Below, piece after piece: positions 1-6,073 of a stretch of 8,683 nucleotides of DNA. The notes beneath the pieces are model-generated. The model had not been told where the DNA came from. It searched no databases and worked only from the letters and a program-made list of their open reading frames with translations. Source of the DNA: Pseudomonadota bacterium (lineage in GTDB: Bacteria > Pseudomonadota > Gammaproteobacteria > Steroidobacterales > Steroidobacteraceae); the NCBI GenBank assembly GCA_947454665.1, contig CANGMU010000087.1, forward strand, positions 1-8,683. The letters are read 5' to 3'. Position 1 is the stretch's first letter; each line of letters starts with the position of its first letter. The position numbers were made by a program, and so were the translations under genes.

Positions 1-1455
1 AAGGAATTCAGCCGCGCGTCCACCACCGTCGTCGACGTGATCATGAAGCTGCTGTATGGCGATTACGCGCACAAGCTCGATGCCGGCCTGAAGGGTCTGG
101 GCTTCACCGGTGACCTCAACTTCGCCGACTGCACGGCCTCGCTGCTGCCCTGGCGCGAAGCCCTGCAGGCCCCGTACAAGATCCTCTTCGCGGGACCTGC
201 CGCAGGCACGGCGTCCTGCCGACGCCTCGGCAACGCGATCGGCGAGCCGCGGCTGATCTGCTGCGACGTGGGCGGTACGTCGACGGATGTTTCGCTGATC
301 CTCGGCGGTGAATCCTTCACCAACGACAGCTTCGAGATCGAGCACGACCTCGTCATCAGCGCGCTGTCGACGGAAGTGTCCAGCGTGGGTGCCGGCGGCG
401 GCAGCCTCGTCGACGTCTCGGAATCCGGCGACATCACCGTGGGCCCGGCCAGTGCCGGCGCGATTCCCGGGCCCGCCTGCTATGGCCGTGATGGCACGCG
501 ACCGACCGTCACCGACGCCTGCCTGCTGATGGGCATCCTCGAGCCGCGCGGCTTTGCCGGTGGCCAGCTGGAACTGGATGCGGAAGCCTCGCGCCGCGCT
601 TTTGAAAGTCTGCAGACGCCGATCCCGCTGATGCAGCGCGTGGGATACGCCTACCAGATCGCCATCAACAACATCGCCGAGGAAGTGGCCAACGTCGCGA
701 TCCGCCACGGCAGCGACCCGCGCGATTTCAGCCTCGTTGCGTATGGCGCCGCGGGTCCGATGCTGCTGGCCTCCGCGCTCGACACGCTGAACGTGAAGCG
801 CGTGATCGTTCCGCCGCAACCGGGGCTGTTCTCAGCGCTCGGCCTGCTCAGCACGGACCTCGTCTTCAGCGACAGCCGCAGCCAGTACCTGTTGCTCATG
901 CCGGAGGCCGCGCCACAGATCGCGCAAATCTTCGACGAGATGGAGCAGAAGCTGCGCGCCGCCGTCGGCGAATCCGGCGCTGCGGCGACGATCCGCCGCA
1001 GCTTCGATGGTCGCCTGATGGGGCAGACCTGGGAAACGCCCTTCGTCGACGTGCCGGAAGGCGCGCTGACCGCGGAGACCATCGCCGGGATGATCGGCAA
1101 CTTCCACGCCGAATACCATCGGCGTAACGGACTCTCCATGCCGATGATTCCGGTGCAGGGCGTCAGCTATCGCGTGCAGCTGGTGTTGCCCGCATCCAAG
1201 GTCGAGTTCCCGCGCCTGCCCGACCCACCGCCCGGCGCGCGGCCGATACCGATCGGCATGCGCACATTGCGCGAACTCTCGCCGCAGCCGGTGGAAGCGT
1301 CGATCTACGAACGCGAGTCGCTGCCGCGCGGCGCCTGCGTGACAGGCCCCGCGATCATTCAGGAAGCCCTCTGCACGACGCTGGTCGGTCCTGGCCAACA
1401 GGCCACGGTCGGCGCACTGGGCGAGCTGTACATCGAAAAGACGGAGGCTGCATGA
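1..1455 (+). CDS. hyuA: Hydantoinase A / oxoprolinase family subunit (HyuA-like), 5'-truncated by window edge
   Basis: The frame is open from the first base, so this is the C-terminal 484 residues of a longer protein; the family is usually about 650-720 residues. HyuA-type subunits have an actin-like ATPase fold and work with HyuB in ATP-dependent opening of hydantoin or oxoproline rings, or in related carboxylases. Visible marks (numbered from the window edge) are GPAAGT near 65-70, the nucleotide-site motif DVGGTSTD at 89-96, a glycine-rich GAGGGS segment near 130, and a RHGSDPRDFSLVAYGAAGP block near 235-254 followed by PGLFSALGLLSTD, all typical of the hydantoinase A domain. The segment just before GPAAGT reads NFADCTASLLPWREA, which departs from the SNGG-type sequence I know from hydantoinases. 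The stop overlaps the hyuB start as ATGA. The family is clear; the substrate is not. Confidence 0.9.
   Translation, partial: KEFSRASTTVVDVIMKLLYGDYAHKLDAGLKGLGFTGDLNFADCTASLLPWREALQAPYKILFAGPAAGTASCRRLGNAIGEPRLICCDVGGTSTDVSLILGGESFTNDSFEIEHDLVISALSTEVSSVGAGGGSLVDVSESGDITVGPASAGAIPGPACYGRDGTRPTVTDACLLMGILEPRGFAGGQLELDAEASRRAFESLQTPIPLMQRVGYAYQIAINNIAEEVANVAIRHGSDPRDFSLVAYGAAGPMLLASALDTLNVKRVIVPPQPGLFSALGLLSTDLVFSDSRSQYLLLMPEAAPQIAQIFDEMEQKLRAAVGESGAAATIRRSFDGRLMGQTWETPFVDVPEGALTAETIAGMIGNFHAEYHRRNGLSMPMIPVQGVSYRVQLVLPASKVEFPRLPDPPPGARPIPIGMRTLRELSPQPVEASIYERESLPRGACVTGPAIIQEALCTTLVGPGQQATVGALGELYIEKTEAA
1443..1447 (+). promoter_or_regulatory. Shine-Dalgarno site of hyuB
   Basis: GGAGG lies inside the last codons of hyuA, four bases before the hyuB ATG at 1452. 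Together with the ATGA overlap it fixes the hyuB start and points to translational coupling. Confidence 0.75.
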
Positions 1456-3392
1456 CCACCCGCATCCGCGACCTGACGCCCGAGGCGTTTGCCTCGCGCT
1501 ATGACTGCGACCGCTTCGTGGCCACCGTGCTGGGCAACCGGCTCGAATACGTGCTGGAACATGTCTGCCAGAAACTGCTGGCCTGCGCCTTCTCGCCCGT
1601 GCTGCGCGATCTCTATGACTTCGCCGCAACGCTGACCGGTCCGCCGGAAACGAACTATGCGACGCCGGTCGTCAGCAAGAGCTTCATGGCCTTCACGGGC
1701 ACGATGACCGAATCGGTGCGCAACACGATCGAGGAATACGGCCCGGAACGGCTGCGCCCCGGCGACGTGATCATCGCCAACGACCCCTACCGCATCGGCA
1801 CTCACGTCAACGACGTGCTGTTCTGCCGGCCGGTCTTCTTCGACGGCACGCTAACGGGCTTTGTCACCATCAAGGCGCACCAGCTGGACATCGGCGGCGC
1901 CGTGCCCGGCGGCTTCAGCGCGACCAAGACCAGCGTCTACGAGAATGGCCTCGTGTTGTCGCCCCGCGCGCTGGTGCAGGCCGGTGAACCGGTGCGCGAG
2001 ACCTGGACGCTGTTCATCGACAACGCGCGCTTCGCGCCTGTGCTCGTGCGCGACATGCAGACGATCTGCGCCTGCCTCGACCTGGGCGAACAATTGCTGC
2101 TGTCCTCGCTCGAGCGTTACGGCCGCCCCGCCCTGCTGGGCGCGATGCGCTATGTCTGCGATGCCGATGCCGAGCGCATGGCGACGGCGCTGGCACGCAT
2201 CCCCGACGGTCAGTGGAAGGGCGAAGCGCTGGTCGACTGTGACGGGTTCGATGCGACCGAGGAGTTTCCGATCCGCTGCACGATCACTAAGCGCGGCGAG
2301 CACATCGAGATCGACCTCTCCGGCACGTCGCGACAGGCGCGCACGTCGATCAACGGCACCTTCCTCGATGTAAAAGCGACGGTCGGCGTCGCACTGAAAT
2401 TCCTGTTCGACCCGGATGGGCGTTTTACCTCCGGCATGTACCGCAACGTGGACATCGTGATCCCGGACGGCGCCATCTGCTCCGCGCTGCCACCGGAAGG
2501 CGTGGTGTTCGCCTATGGGGAATCCACGAACGCGATGATGCTGGCAATCCTGCAGGCGATGGCCACGGCCGTCGGTGAGAACGCGGTCGCCGGCGACACG
2601 GGTTCACCCAACCTGCACACCTCGCATGGCCTGAATCCGGACGGGTCGCTGTGGCTTTCAATCGGCGTGGCAGGGGGCGAACGCGGACCCTGGGGTGCGA
2701 CGAAGGCCGGCGATGCCGACAGCTTCAGCATCTTCTACCAGGCCAACAGCATCGACACGGCGATCGAGGTCAGCGAAGCCGACGCACCGGTCGCGATCCT
2801 GCGTCGCGAATACGTGACCGACTCCGCCGGCCCCGGTTACAACCGCGGTGGCGCGGCCGTACTGAAAGACTCGGTCTTCCTCGCGCCTGCGGCCCACAAC
2901 CCGATCGTGCTGCGCTACAAGCAGCCCACGGGCAAGGGCGTACGCGGCGGTGGGGACGGCACGCTGGGTGGCGTATGGCTGTGGCCCGCAAAGGATGGCG
3001 AAGCCATCCAGCAGCGCGACACCTCGGCGGCCGGCTTCCGCACGGCGGTCCGTGTGGCCGGTCGCCTCGATGCCGAAACCGGACTGCCCAGCCTCGATGG
3101 CGAATACCACTGGTTCGGCCAGGAGCGCGAATGGCGCACGGCACCGGGCGCAACCTGGCGGTACCTCACCAATGGCGGCGGCGGCTGGGGCAACCCCTTC
3201 GACCGCGAACCCGAGCGCGTGAAGCGCGACGTGCGCGATGGCTATGTCAGCCTGGAAGGCGCACGCCGTGATTACGGCGTGGTCGTGACCGGCGACCCTG
3301 CACGCGACCCGGAAGGCCTCGCGATCGACGAGGCCGCCACGGCCGCGCTGCGAGCCAATCTCAGGGCAGGCGCGCCTTCAGCCAGGCCGTAA
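1452..3392 (+). CDS. hyuB: Hydantoinase B / oxoprolinase family subunit (HyuB-like)
   Basis: This is a complete 646-residue protein and the partner of the upstream HyuA-like subunit. The start is set by a GGAGG site and the ATGA overlap. Family marks are NDPYRIGTHVND at 110-121, KAHQLDIGG at 141-149, and the C-terminal NGGGGWGNP at 574-582 followed by the usual tail with DVRDGYVS and ARRDYGVVV. His118, Asp121 and His143 sit where related enzymes such as acetone carboxylase carry metal ligands; this assignment is by motif position only. Canonical hydantoinases usually read AHH where this protein has AHQ. The complex would be a cytoplasmic ATP-dependent hydantoinase, oxoprolinase or carboxylase. 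No transporter, racemase or carbamoylase gene is visible beside it, so the substrate cannot be inferred. Its last 32 bases overlap the 3' end of the opposing esterase gene. Confidence 0.92.
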   Translation: MTTRIRDLTPEAFASRYDCDRFVATVLGNRLEYVLEHVCQKLLACAFSPVLRDLYDFAATLTGPPETNYATPVVSKSFMAFTGTMTESVRNTIEEYGPERLRPGDVIIANDPYRIGTHVNDVLFCRPVFFDGTLTGFVTIKAHQLDIGGAVPGGFSATKTSVYENGLVLSPRALVQAGEPVRETWTLFIDNARFAPVLVRDMQTICACLDLGEQLLLSSLERYGRPALLGAMRYVCDADAERMATALARIPDGQWKGEALVDCDGFDATEEFPIRCTITKRGEHIEIDLSGTSRQARTSINGTFLDVKATVGVALKFLFDPDGRFTSGMYRNVDIVIPDGAICSALPPEGVVFAYGESTNAMMLAILQAMATAVGENAVAGDTGSPNLHTSHGLNPDGSLWLSIGVAGGERGPWGATKAGDADSFSIFYQANSIDTAIEVSEADAPVAILRREYVTDSAGPGYNRGGAAVLKDSVFLAPAAHNPIVLRYKQPTGKGVRGGGDGTLGGVWLWPAKDGEAIQQRDTSAAGFRTAVRVAGRLDAETGLPSLDGEYHWFGQEREWRTAPGATWRYLTNGGGGWGNPFDREPERVKRDVRDGYVSLEGARRDYGVVVTGDPARDPEGLAIDEAATAALRANLRAGAPSARP

Positions 3393-4044
3393 GGTCGACG
3401 AGCTCGGCTGGGCAGAGGGAATGCTCCATCGGGTATTCCCGCCAGTCGACGCCGTAACCCTGTGCGGTGAGCACGTCGCGCGACGCAGAGCCCAGCTCGT
3501 GCGTGACCACCGGGTCGCGCGTGCCGTGACACATGAGGATGGGCACGCGACGATTGGCCGCATGCGCCTCGGCGGGCAACTGCGACTTCAGGGGCAGGTA
3601 GGTCGACAGCGCGAGGATGCCTCCCAGTGGTTCGTCGTGGCGCAGGCCCGTGTACAGGGCCATCGCACCACCCTGCGAAAAGCCCGCCAGCACGATGCGG
3701 TTCGCAGCGATGCCGGCGATGCGCTCGCGGGCGATATAGGCCAGGATGCGTTGCGCCGATTCCCGGATACCGGTTTCATCGTCGCGGCCCGCGGCGGTCA
3801 GCGAACTGATGTCATACCAAGCCCGCATCGAATAGCCGTTGTTGATCGTGACCGGCCGGACCTGCGCATGCGGGAAGACGAAGCGGATCGCCGCACCCGG
3901 CGCCAGTTTCAGTTCCGGCACGAGCGGCACGAAATCGTGTCCGTCGGCACCCAGGCCATGCAGCCAGATCACGGCTGCGTCGGCCGGCCGATCGGCGGGC
4001 GACAGGACGACCGCGTCGTCGGTTTCAGTAAACGTGGTTTTCAT
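3361..4044 (-). CDS. Alpha/beta-hydrolase carboxylesterase (phospholipase/carboxylesterase family)
   Basis: This is a complete 227-residue serine hydrolase of the small carboxylesterase family that also includes acyl-protein thioesterases (PF02230 type), whose members are about 220 residues. Seen directly: an oxyanion-region LHGLGADGHD at 28-37, the nucleophile elbow GFSQGG with Ser123, an acid in CHGTRDPVV (Asp177), and a histidine in PMEHSLCP (His208). The family triad Ser/Asp/His is therefore complete. No signal peptide is evident, so it is probably cytoplasmic. It would hydrolyse short-chain carboxylic esters or thioesters; the physiological substrate is unknown. The ATG at 4044 has no strong Shine-Dalgarno site. 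The gene is divergent from mtfA with 46 bases between starts, and convergent with hyuB, so it appears to be a single-gene unit. Confidence 0.93.
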   Translation of the reverse strand: MKTTFTETDDAVVLSPADRPADAAVIWLHGLGADGHDFVPLVPELKLAPGAAIRFVFPHAQVRPVTINNGYSMRAWYDISSLTAAGRDDETGIRESAQRILAYIARERIAGIAANRIVLAGFSQGGAMALYTGLRHDEPLGGILALSTYLPLKSQLPAEAHAANRRVPILMCHGTRDPVVTHELGSASRDVLTAQGYGVDWREYPMEHSLCPAELVDLTAWLKARLP

Positions 4045-4090
4045 GGTCTGCTATTGAAAATCATCCCGCAGGCACCCAGCTAGCTTTTTC
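4045..4090. promoter_or_regulatory. Divergent esterase/mtfA intergenic region
   Basis: This 46-base spacer separates the divergent starts of the esterase and mtfA. It is locally AT-richer than its surroundings and holds an 8-base palindrome AGCTAGCT at 4078-4085 next to a run of five T. I could not place a convincing -35/-10 pair in either direction; promoters may lie partly inside the flanking genes. It is listed because both genes must start transcription here or very near. Confidence 0.4.
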
Positions 4091-4942
4091 ATGTCGCTCG
4101 TCCTTCATTACGCCGGTCTGCCGCTCACGATCGCCCTGTCGCTCATCGCGCTCGTGGCCTTGTGGATCGGCCTTGCACCCGTGCTGCAGCGTCGCCGTCG
4201 TCGTTATCTGTGGCGACGGCCCTTCCCGCCCGCCTGGGACGCGATCCTGGCGCAGGAACTGCCGGGCCTGCGCCGGCTTCCGGCCGACCTGCTGCGCCAA
4301 CTGAAGGCGCACCTGCAGGTCTTCCTCGACGAAAAACGCTTCGTCGGCTGCGGTGGTCTCGTGGTCGACGACCGCGTGCGCGTGACCATCGCCGCGCAGG
4401 CCTGCCTGTTGCTGCTGAACCGGCGGGGCGCGGACTACTACCCCGAACTGAAACAGGTGCTGGTCTACCCGGATGCCTTCGTCGTCGAACGACTGCGGCA
4501 GGATGCGATGGGACTGCAGCACCATGCGGCGCAGGTGCTGTCGGGAGAATCCTGGAGCCGGGGCCAGGTGGTGCTGTCCTGGCAGGCCACGCGCGACGGC
4601 GCGGCGAACCCGGGCGATGGCCACAACGTGGTGCTGCACGAATTCGCACACCAGATCGACCAGGAGTTCGGGGCAGCCAACGGGGCCCCCTTGCTGTCGA
4701 AGCGCGAGGACTACGCCAAGTGGTCAGAGGTGCTGGGCGGCGAATTCGCCCGGTTGCACGAATCACTGGCCCGCGGCGAGCCGACCTTGCTCGACCCCTA
4801 TGCCGCGACCGACCCGGCGGAATTCTTTGCCTGCGCCACGGAGCTCTTCTACGAGCGGCCGCAAGACCTCGCGATGGTGCACCCAGCGCTGTACAACGAG
4901 CTGCGACGCTTTTACTGCGTCGATCCGGTCCGCTGGCGCTGA
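4091..4942 (+). CDS. mtfA: MtfA-like zinc-dependent peptidase (M90 family), membrane-anchored
   Basis: This is a complete 283-residue protein; E. coli MtfA is about 265. MtfA is known as a zinc peptidase that binds the repressor Mlc and so affects glucose PTS gene expression. The zinc site HEFAH is at 183-187 within LHEFAHQIDQEFGAANG, and a downstream DPAEFFACATELFYERP (241-257) supplies the likely third ligand (Glu244 by position) as in the family. Residues 6-30 form a hydrophobic segment followed by RRRRR at 34-38, suggesting an N-terminal membrane helix with the catalytic domain in the cytoplasm. ATG at 4091 is the only plausible start: an in-frame TGA lies at 4055-4057 with no other ATG between. 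No clear Shine-Dalgarno site precedes it. No PTS or mlc gene is in the window, so the regulatory role known from E. coli may not apply. Confidence 0.93.
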   Translation: MSLVLHYAGLPLTIALSLIALVALWIGLAPVLQRRRRRYLWRRPFPPAWDAILAQELPGLRRLPADLLRQLKAHLQVFLDEKRFVGCGGLVVDDRVRVTIAAQACLLLLNRRGADYYPELKQVLVYPDAFVVERLRQDAMGLQHHAAQVLSGESWSRGQVVLSWQATRDGAANPGDGHNVVLHEFAHQIDQEFGAANGAPLLSKREDYAKWSEVLGGEFARLHESLARGEPTLLDPYAATDPAEFFACATELFYERPQDLAMVHPALYNELRRFYCVDPVRWR

Positions 4943-4952
4943 GGCGCTCAGC
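4938..4952. terminator. Small hairpin between convergent mtfA and 122-residue gene (possible bidirectional terminator)
   Basis: GCTGAG, a GCG loop, then CTCAGC form a perfect 6-bp stem that contains the stop codons of both convergent genes. There is no T-run on either side, so a standard intrinsic terminator is doubtful; the symmetry may be partly incidental to two TGA stops facing each other. Confidence 0.3.
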
Positions 4953-5316
4953 CCTTCTGGGACTGCTCGAGCAGGAAGAGATCGGTCAGCAGGGCGCGCA
5001 GGTGAACCGAGGCATTGAGGTTGTCCACCAGCAGCGAGGCAATGCGCGGCTTCGACAAGACCAGGGCCAAGGCACCCCGGGCCACGCGTGCATCACGATC
5101 CAGCGCATCGAGCCAGGCACCGACATCCGAATCAACGCCCGGCAGGGCGGCACGTGCCGCCGCAGCCAAGCCGTCCAGTGAAGCATGCATGGCCGTCAGG
5201 ATGGCGCGCGCTTCGGTGCCGGCATCGTCCTGCCGGCCCTGCGCCGCATAGGCCAGCAGGTATTCATAGCCGCGCTCGAAGGTATCGATGCGCGTCGCCA
5301 GATCAGGCTCACTCAC
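4948..5316 (-). CDS. Unknown 122-residue protein, last gene of the Mo-hydroxylase/cytochrome b operon
   Basis: I do not recognise this protein. The frame could open further upstream, but GTG at 5316 is the best start: AAGGTGG lies six bases before it, it overlaps the end of the cytochrome b gene by eight bases, and the product then begins (M)SEPDLATRIDTFERGYEYL. It is rich in Ala, Leu and charged residues, with no glycine-rich, cysteine or metal-binding motif, no signal peptide and no clear membrane span; it looks mostly alpha-helical. The tail LRALLTDLFLLEQSQKG is the most hydrophobic part. Its position suggests a role with the molybdenum hydroxylase or cytochrome, such as assembly or a soluble accessory subunit, but that is inference from neighbours only. 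The gene ends five bases from the mtfA stop. Confidence 0.75.
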   Translation of the reverse strand: MSEPDLATRIDTFERGYEYLLAYAAQGRQDDAGTEARAILTAMHASLDGLAAAARAALPGVDSDVGAWLDALDRDARVARGALALVLSKPRIASLLVDNLNASVHLRALLTDLFLLEQSQKG

Positions 5317-5911
5317 CGCGTTCCACCTTCGCCAGATCATGATCTTTGGCGAGCGCGGCACGGGACACATTCCCGCGCAGCATGGACTTGAGGTAGTGAC
5401 GCTTCTCCGGCAGCAGGCCGAAGTAGACGTGCACGATCACCAGGAACACGGCCCCCAGCGCCGCAAGGTCATGCAGCAGCGTCAACAGGCCCCAGGTCTT
5501 CAGTTGCAGCAGGTAAGGATTGCGCGTCAGGAACGGCACACCGGCCTTCACCATCAGGATGAGGCCCGTGGCGATGGCCACCAGGACCACGACCATCCAG
5601 GCGACGTGCATGCCCTTCTGCGGCAACGAATACTTGCCGGGCTTCGCGCCCTTCAATTCGGCGAAGTCCGCGCCCTTCAACTGCATGGCACGGAGGTTCA
5701 GGGCAGCCACCGCGCGATAGACGTGGAACAGCACCATCGCCGTGAGCACAAGGCCCGCGACCCAATGCGGCACCAGCCACGCAAAGCGGATGCCGATGAT
5801 CGGCAACAGGCTCGTGCCCAGCAGCACGAACATCGTGGCCGCGGTCACCCAGTGGAAGATCCGGTCTGGTGCGGCATGGCGCCGCAGGCTGTCAACATTC
5901 TGGTCGGCCAT
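5309..5911 (-). CDS. Membrane cytochrome b, formate dehydrogenase gamma / cytochrome b561 type
   Basis: This is a 200-residue protein with four hydrophobic segments, near 20-42, 48-70, 101-123 and 143-166. Histidines suited to bind heme are His20 (RIFHW) in helix 1, His49 and His63 (PHWVAG, LFHVYR) in helix 2, and His147 and His161 (LLHDLA, VIVHVYFG) in helix 4. The 14-residue spacing of His147 and His161 matches that of the heme ligands of E. coli FdnI as I recall them. The tail YLKSMLRGNVSRAALAKDHDLAK also resembles the formate dehydrogenase gamma tail. It would carry two b hemes and pass electrons to quinone. ATG at 5911 was chosen over an upstream extension of the frame because that extension is Arg/Gly-rich and overlaps the small membrane gene; a GAAGG lies just before it. 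Electrons probably come from the upstream molybdenum hydroxylase. Confidence 0.9.
   Translation of the reverse strand: MADQNVDSLRRHAAPDRIFHWVTAATMFVLLGTSLLPIIGIRFAWLVPHWVAGLVLTAMVLFHVYRAVAALNLRAMQLKGADFAELKGAKPGKYSLPQKGMHVAWMVVVLVAIATGLILMVKAGVPFLTRNPYLLQLKTWGLLTLLHDLAALGAVFLVIVHVYFGLLPEKRHYLKSMLRGNVSRAALAKDHDLAKVERGE
5323..5329 (-). promoter_or_regulatory. Shine-Dalgarno site fixing the GTG start at 5316
   Basis: On the minus strand AAGGTGG lies six bases before GTG at 5316, inside the 3' end of the cytochrome b gene. It decides the start of the 122-residue protein. Confidence 0.65.
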
Positions 5912-5916
5912 GGCCT

Positions 5917-6069
5917 TCAGCCCCCGCTCTTGCGGCCGAGAAGCCGCCGTACCGCATGCACCACGACGACCGCCACGCCAGCCCCGAAGGCCACGCCCAG
6001 CAGATCCCAACTCACGCCGTTCACCACGACGGCGCCCCACGCATCATGTCCGTATCGCAACAGTTCCAT
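5917..6069 (-). CDS. 50-residue single-pass membrane protein between FAD subunit and cytochrome b
   Basis: This short frame fills the gap between the FAD-subunit stop (6074) and the cytochrome b start (5911). Read from ATG at 6069 it gives a product beginning MELLRYGHDAWGAVVVNGVS, then WDLLGVAFGAGVAVVVVHAV and RRLLGRKSGG. It has one hydrophobic span from about 22 to 40 with small residues (GVAFGAG) suited to helix packing, a histidine at 38 near the membrane edge, and a strongly basic tail that should lie in the cytoplasm. An in-frame ATG at 6081 would add four residues (MHDA) and overlap the upstream stop by eight bases. The stop is five bases before the cytochrome b ATG. I do not recognise a family. 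Placement suggests a small subunit that helps dock the molybdenum hydroxylase on the cytochrome. That it is a real gene rests on fit, hydrophobicity and gap length. Confidence 0.75.
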   Translation of the reverse strand: MELLRYGHDAWGAVVVNGVSWDLLGVAFGAGVAVVVVHAVRRLLGRKSGG

Positions 6070-6073
6070 GGCG

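Noticed and set aside
832..1629. 265-residue open frame on the minus strand
   Set aside because: Antisense to hyuA and hyuB, Arg-rich, with no motif; a composition artefact.
4078..4090. AGCTAGCT palindrome followed by five T, resembling a terminator or operator
   Set aside because: The palindrome has no loop to form a stable hairpin, it lies directly before the mtfA start, and one 8-base palindrome is weak evidence for an operator.
4190..4220. Inverted repeat CGTCGCC...GGCGACG inside mtfA
   Set aside because: It lies in the codons for the arginine cluster after the membrane helix and is explained by repeated CGC/CGT codons; no sign of a regulatory role.
4162..5181. 339-residue open frame on the plus strand
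   Set aside because: Overlaps mtfA in another frame and runs antisense through the 122-residue gene; Arg/Pro/Gly-rich, with no recognisable domain.
5317..5370. 18-codon N-terminal extension of the 122-residue protein
   Set aside because: It lies inside the cytochrome b coding sequence and lacks a good ribosome binding site, whereas the GTG at 5316 has AAGGTGG at proper spacing.
5912..6040. 43-codon N-terminal extension of cytochrome b
   Set aside because: It is Arg/Gly-rich, unlike the family, and occupies the other frame of the small membrane gene; the ATG at 5911 gives the expected length and N-terminus.
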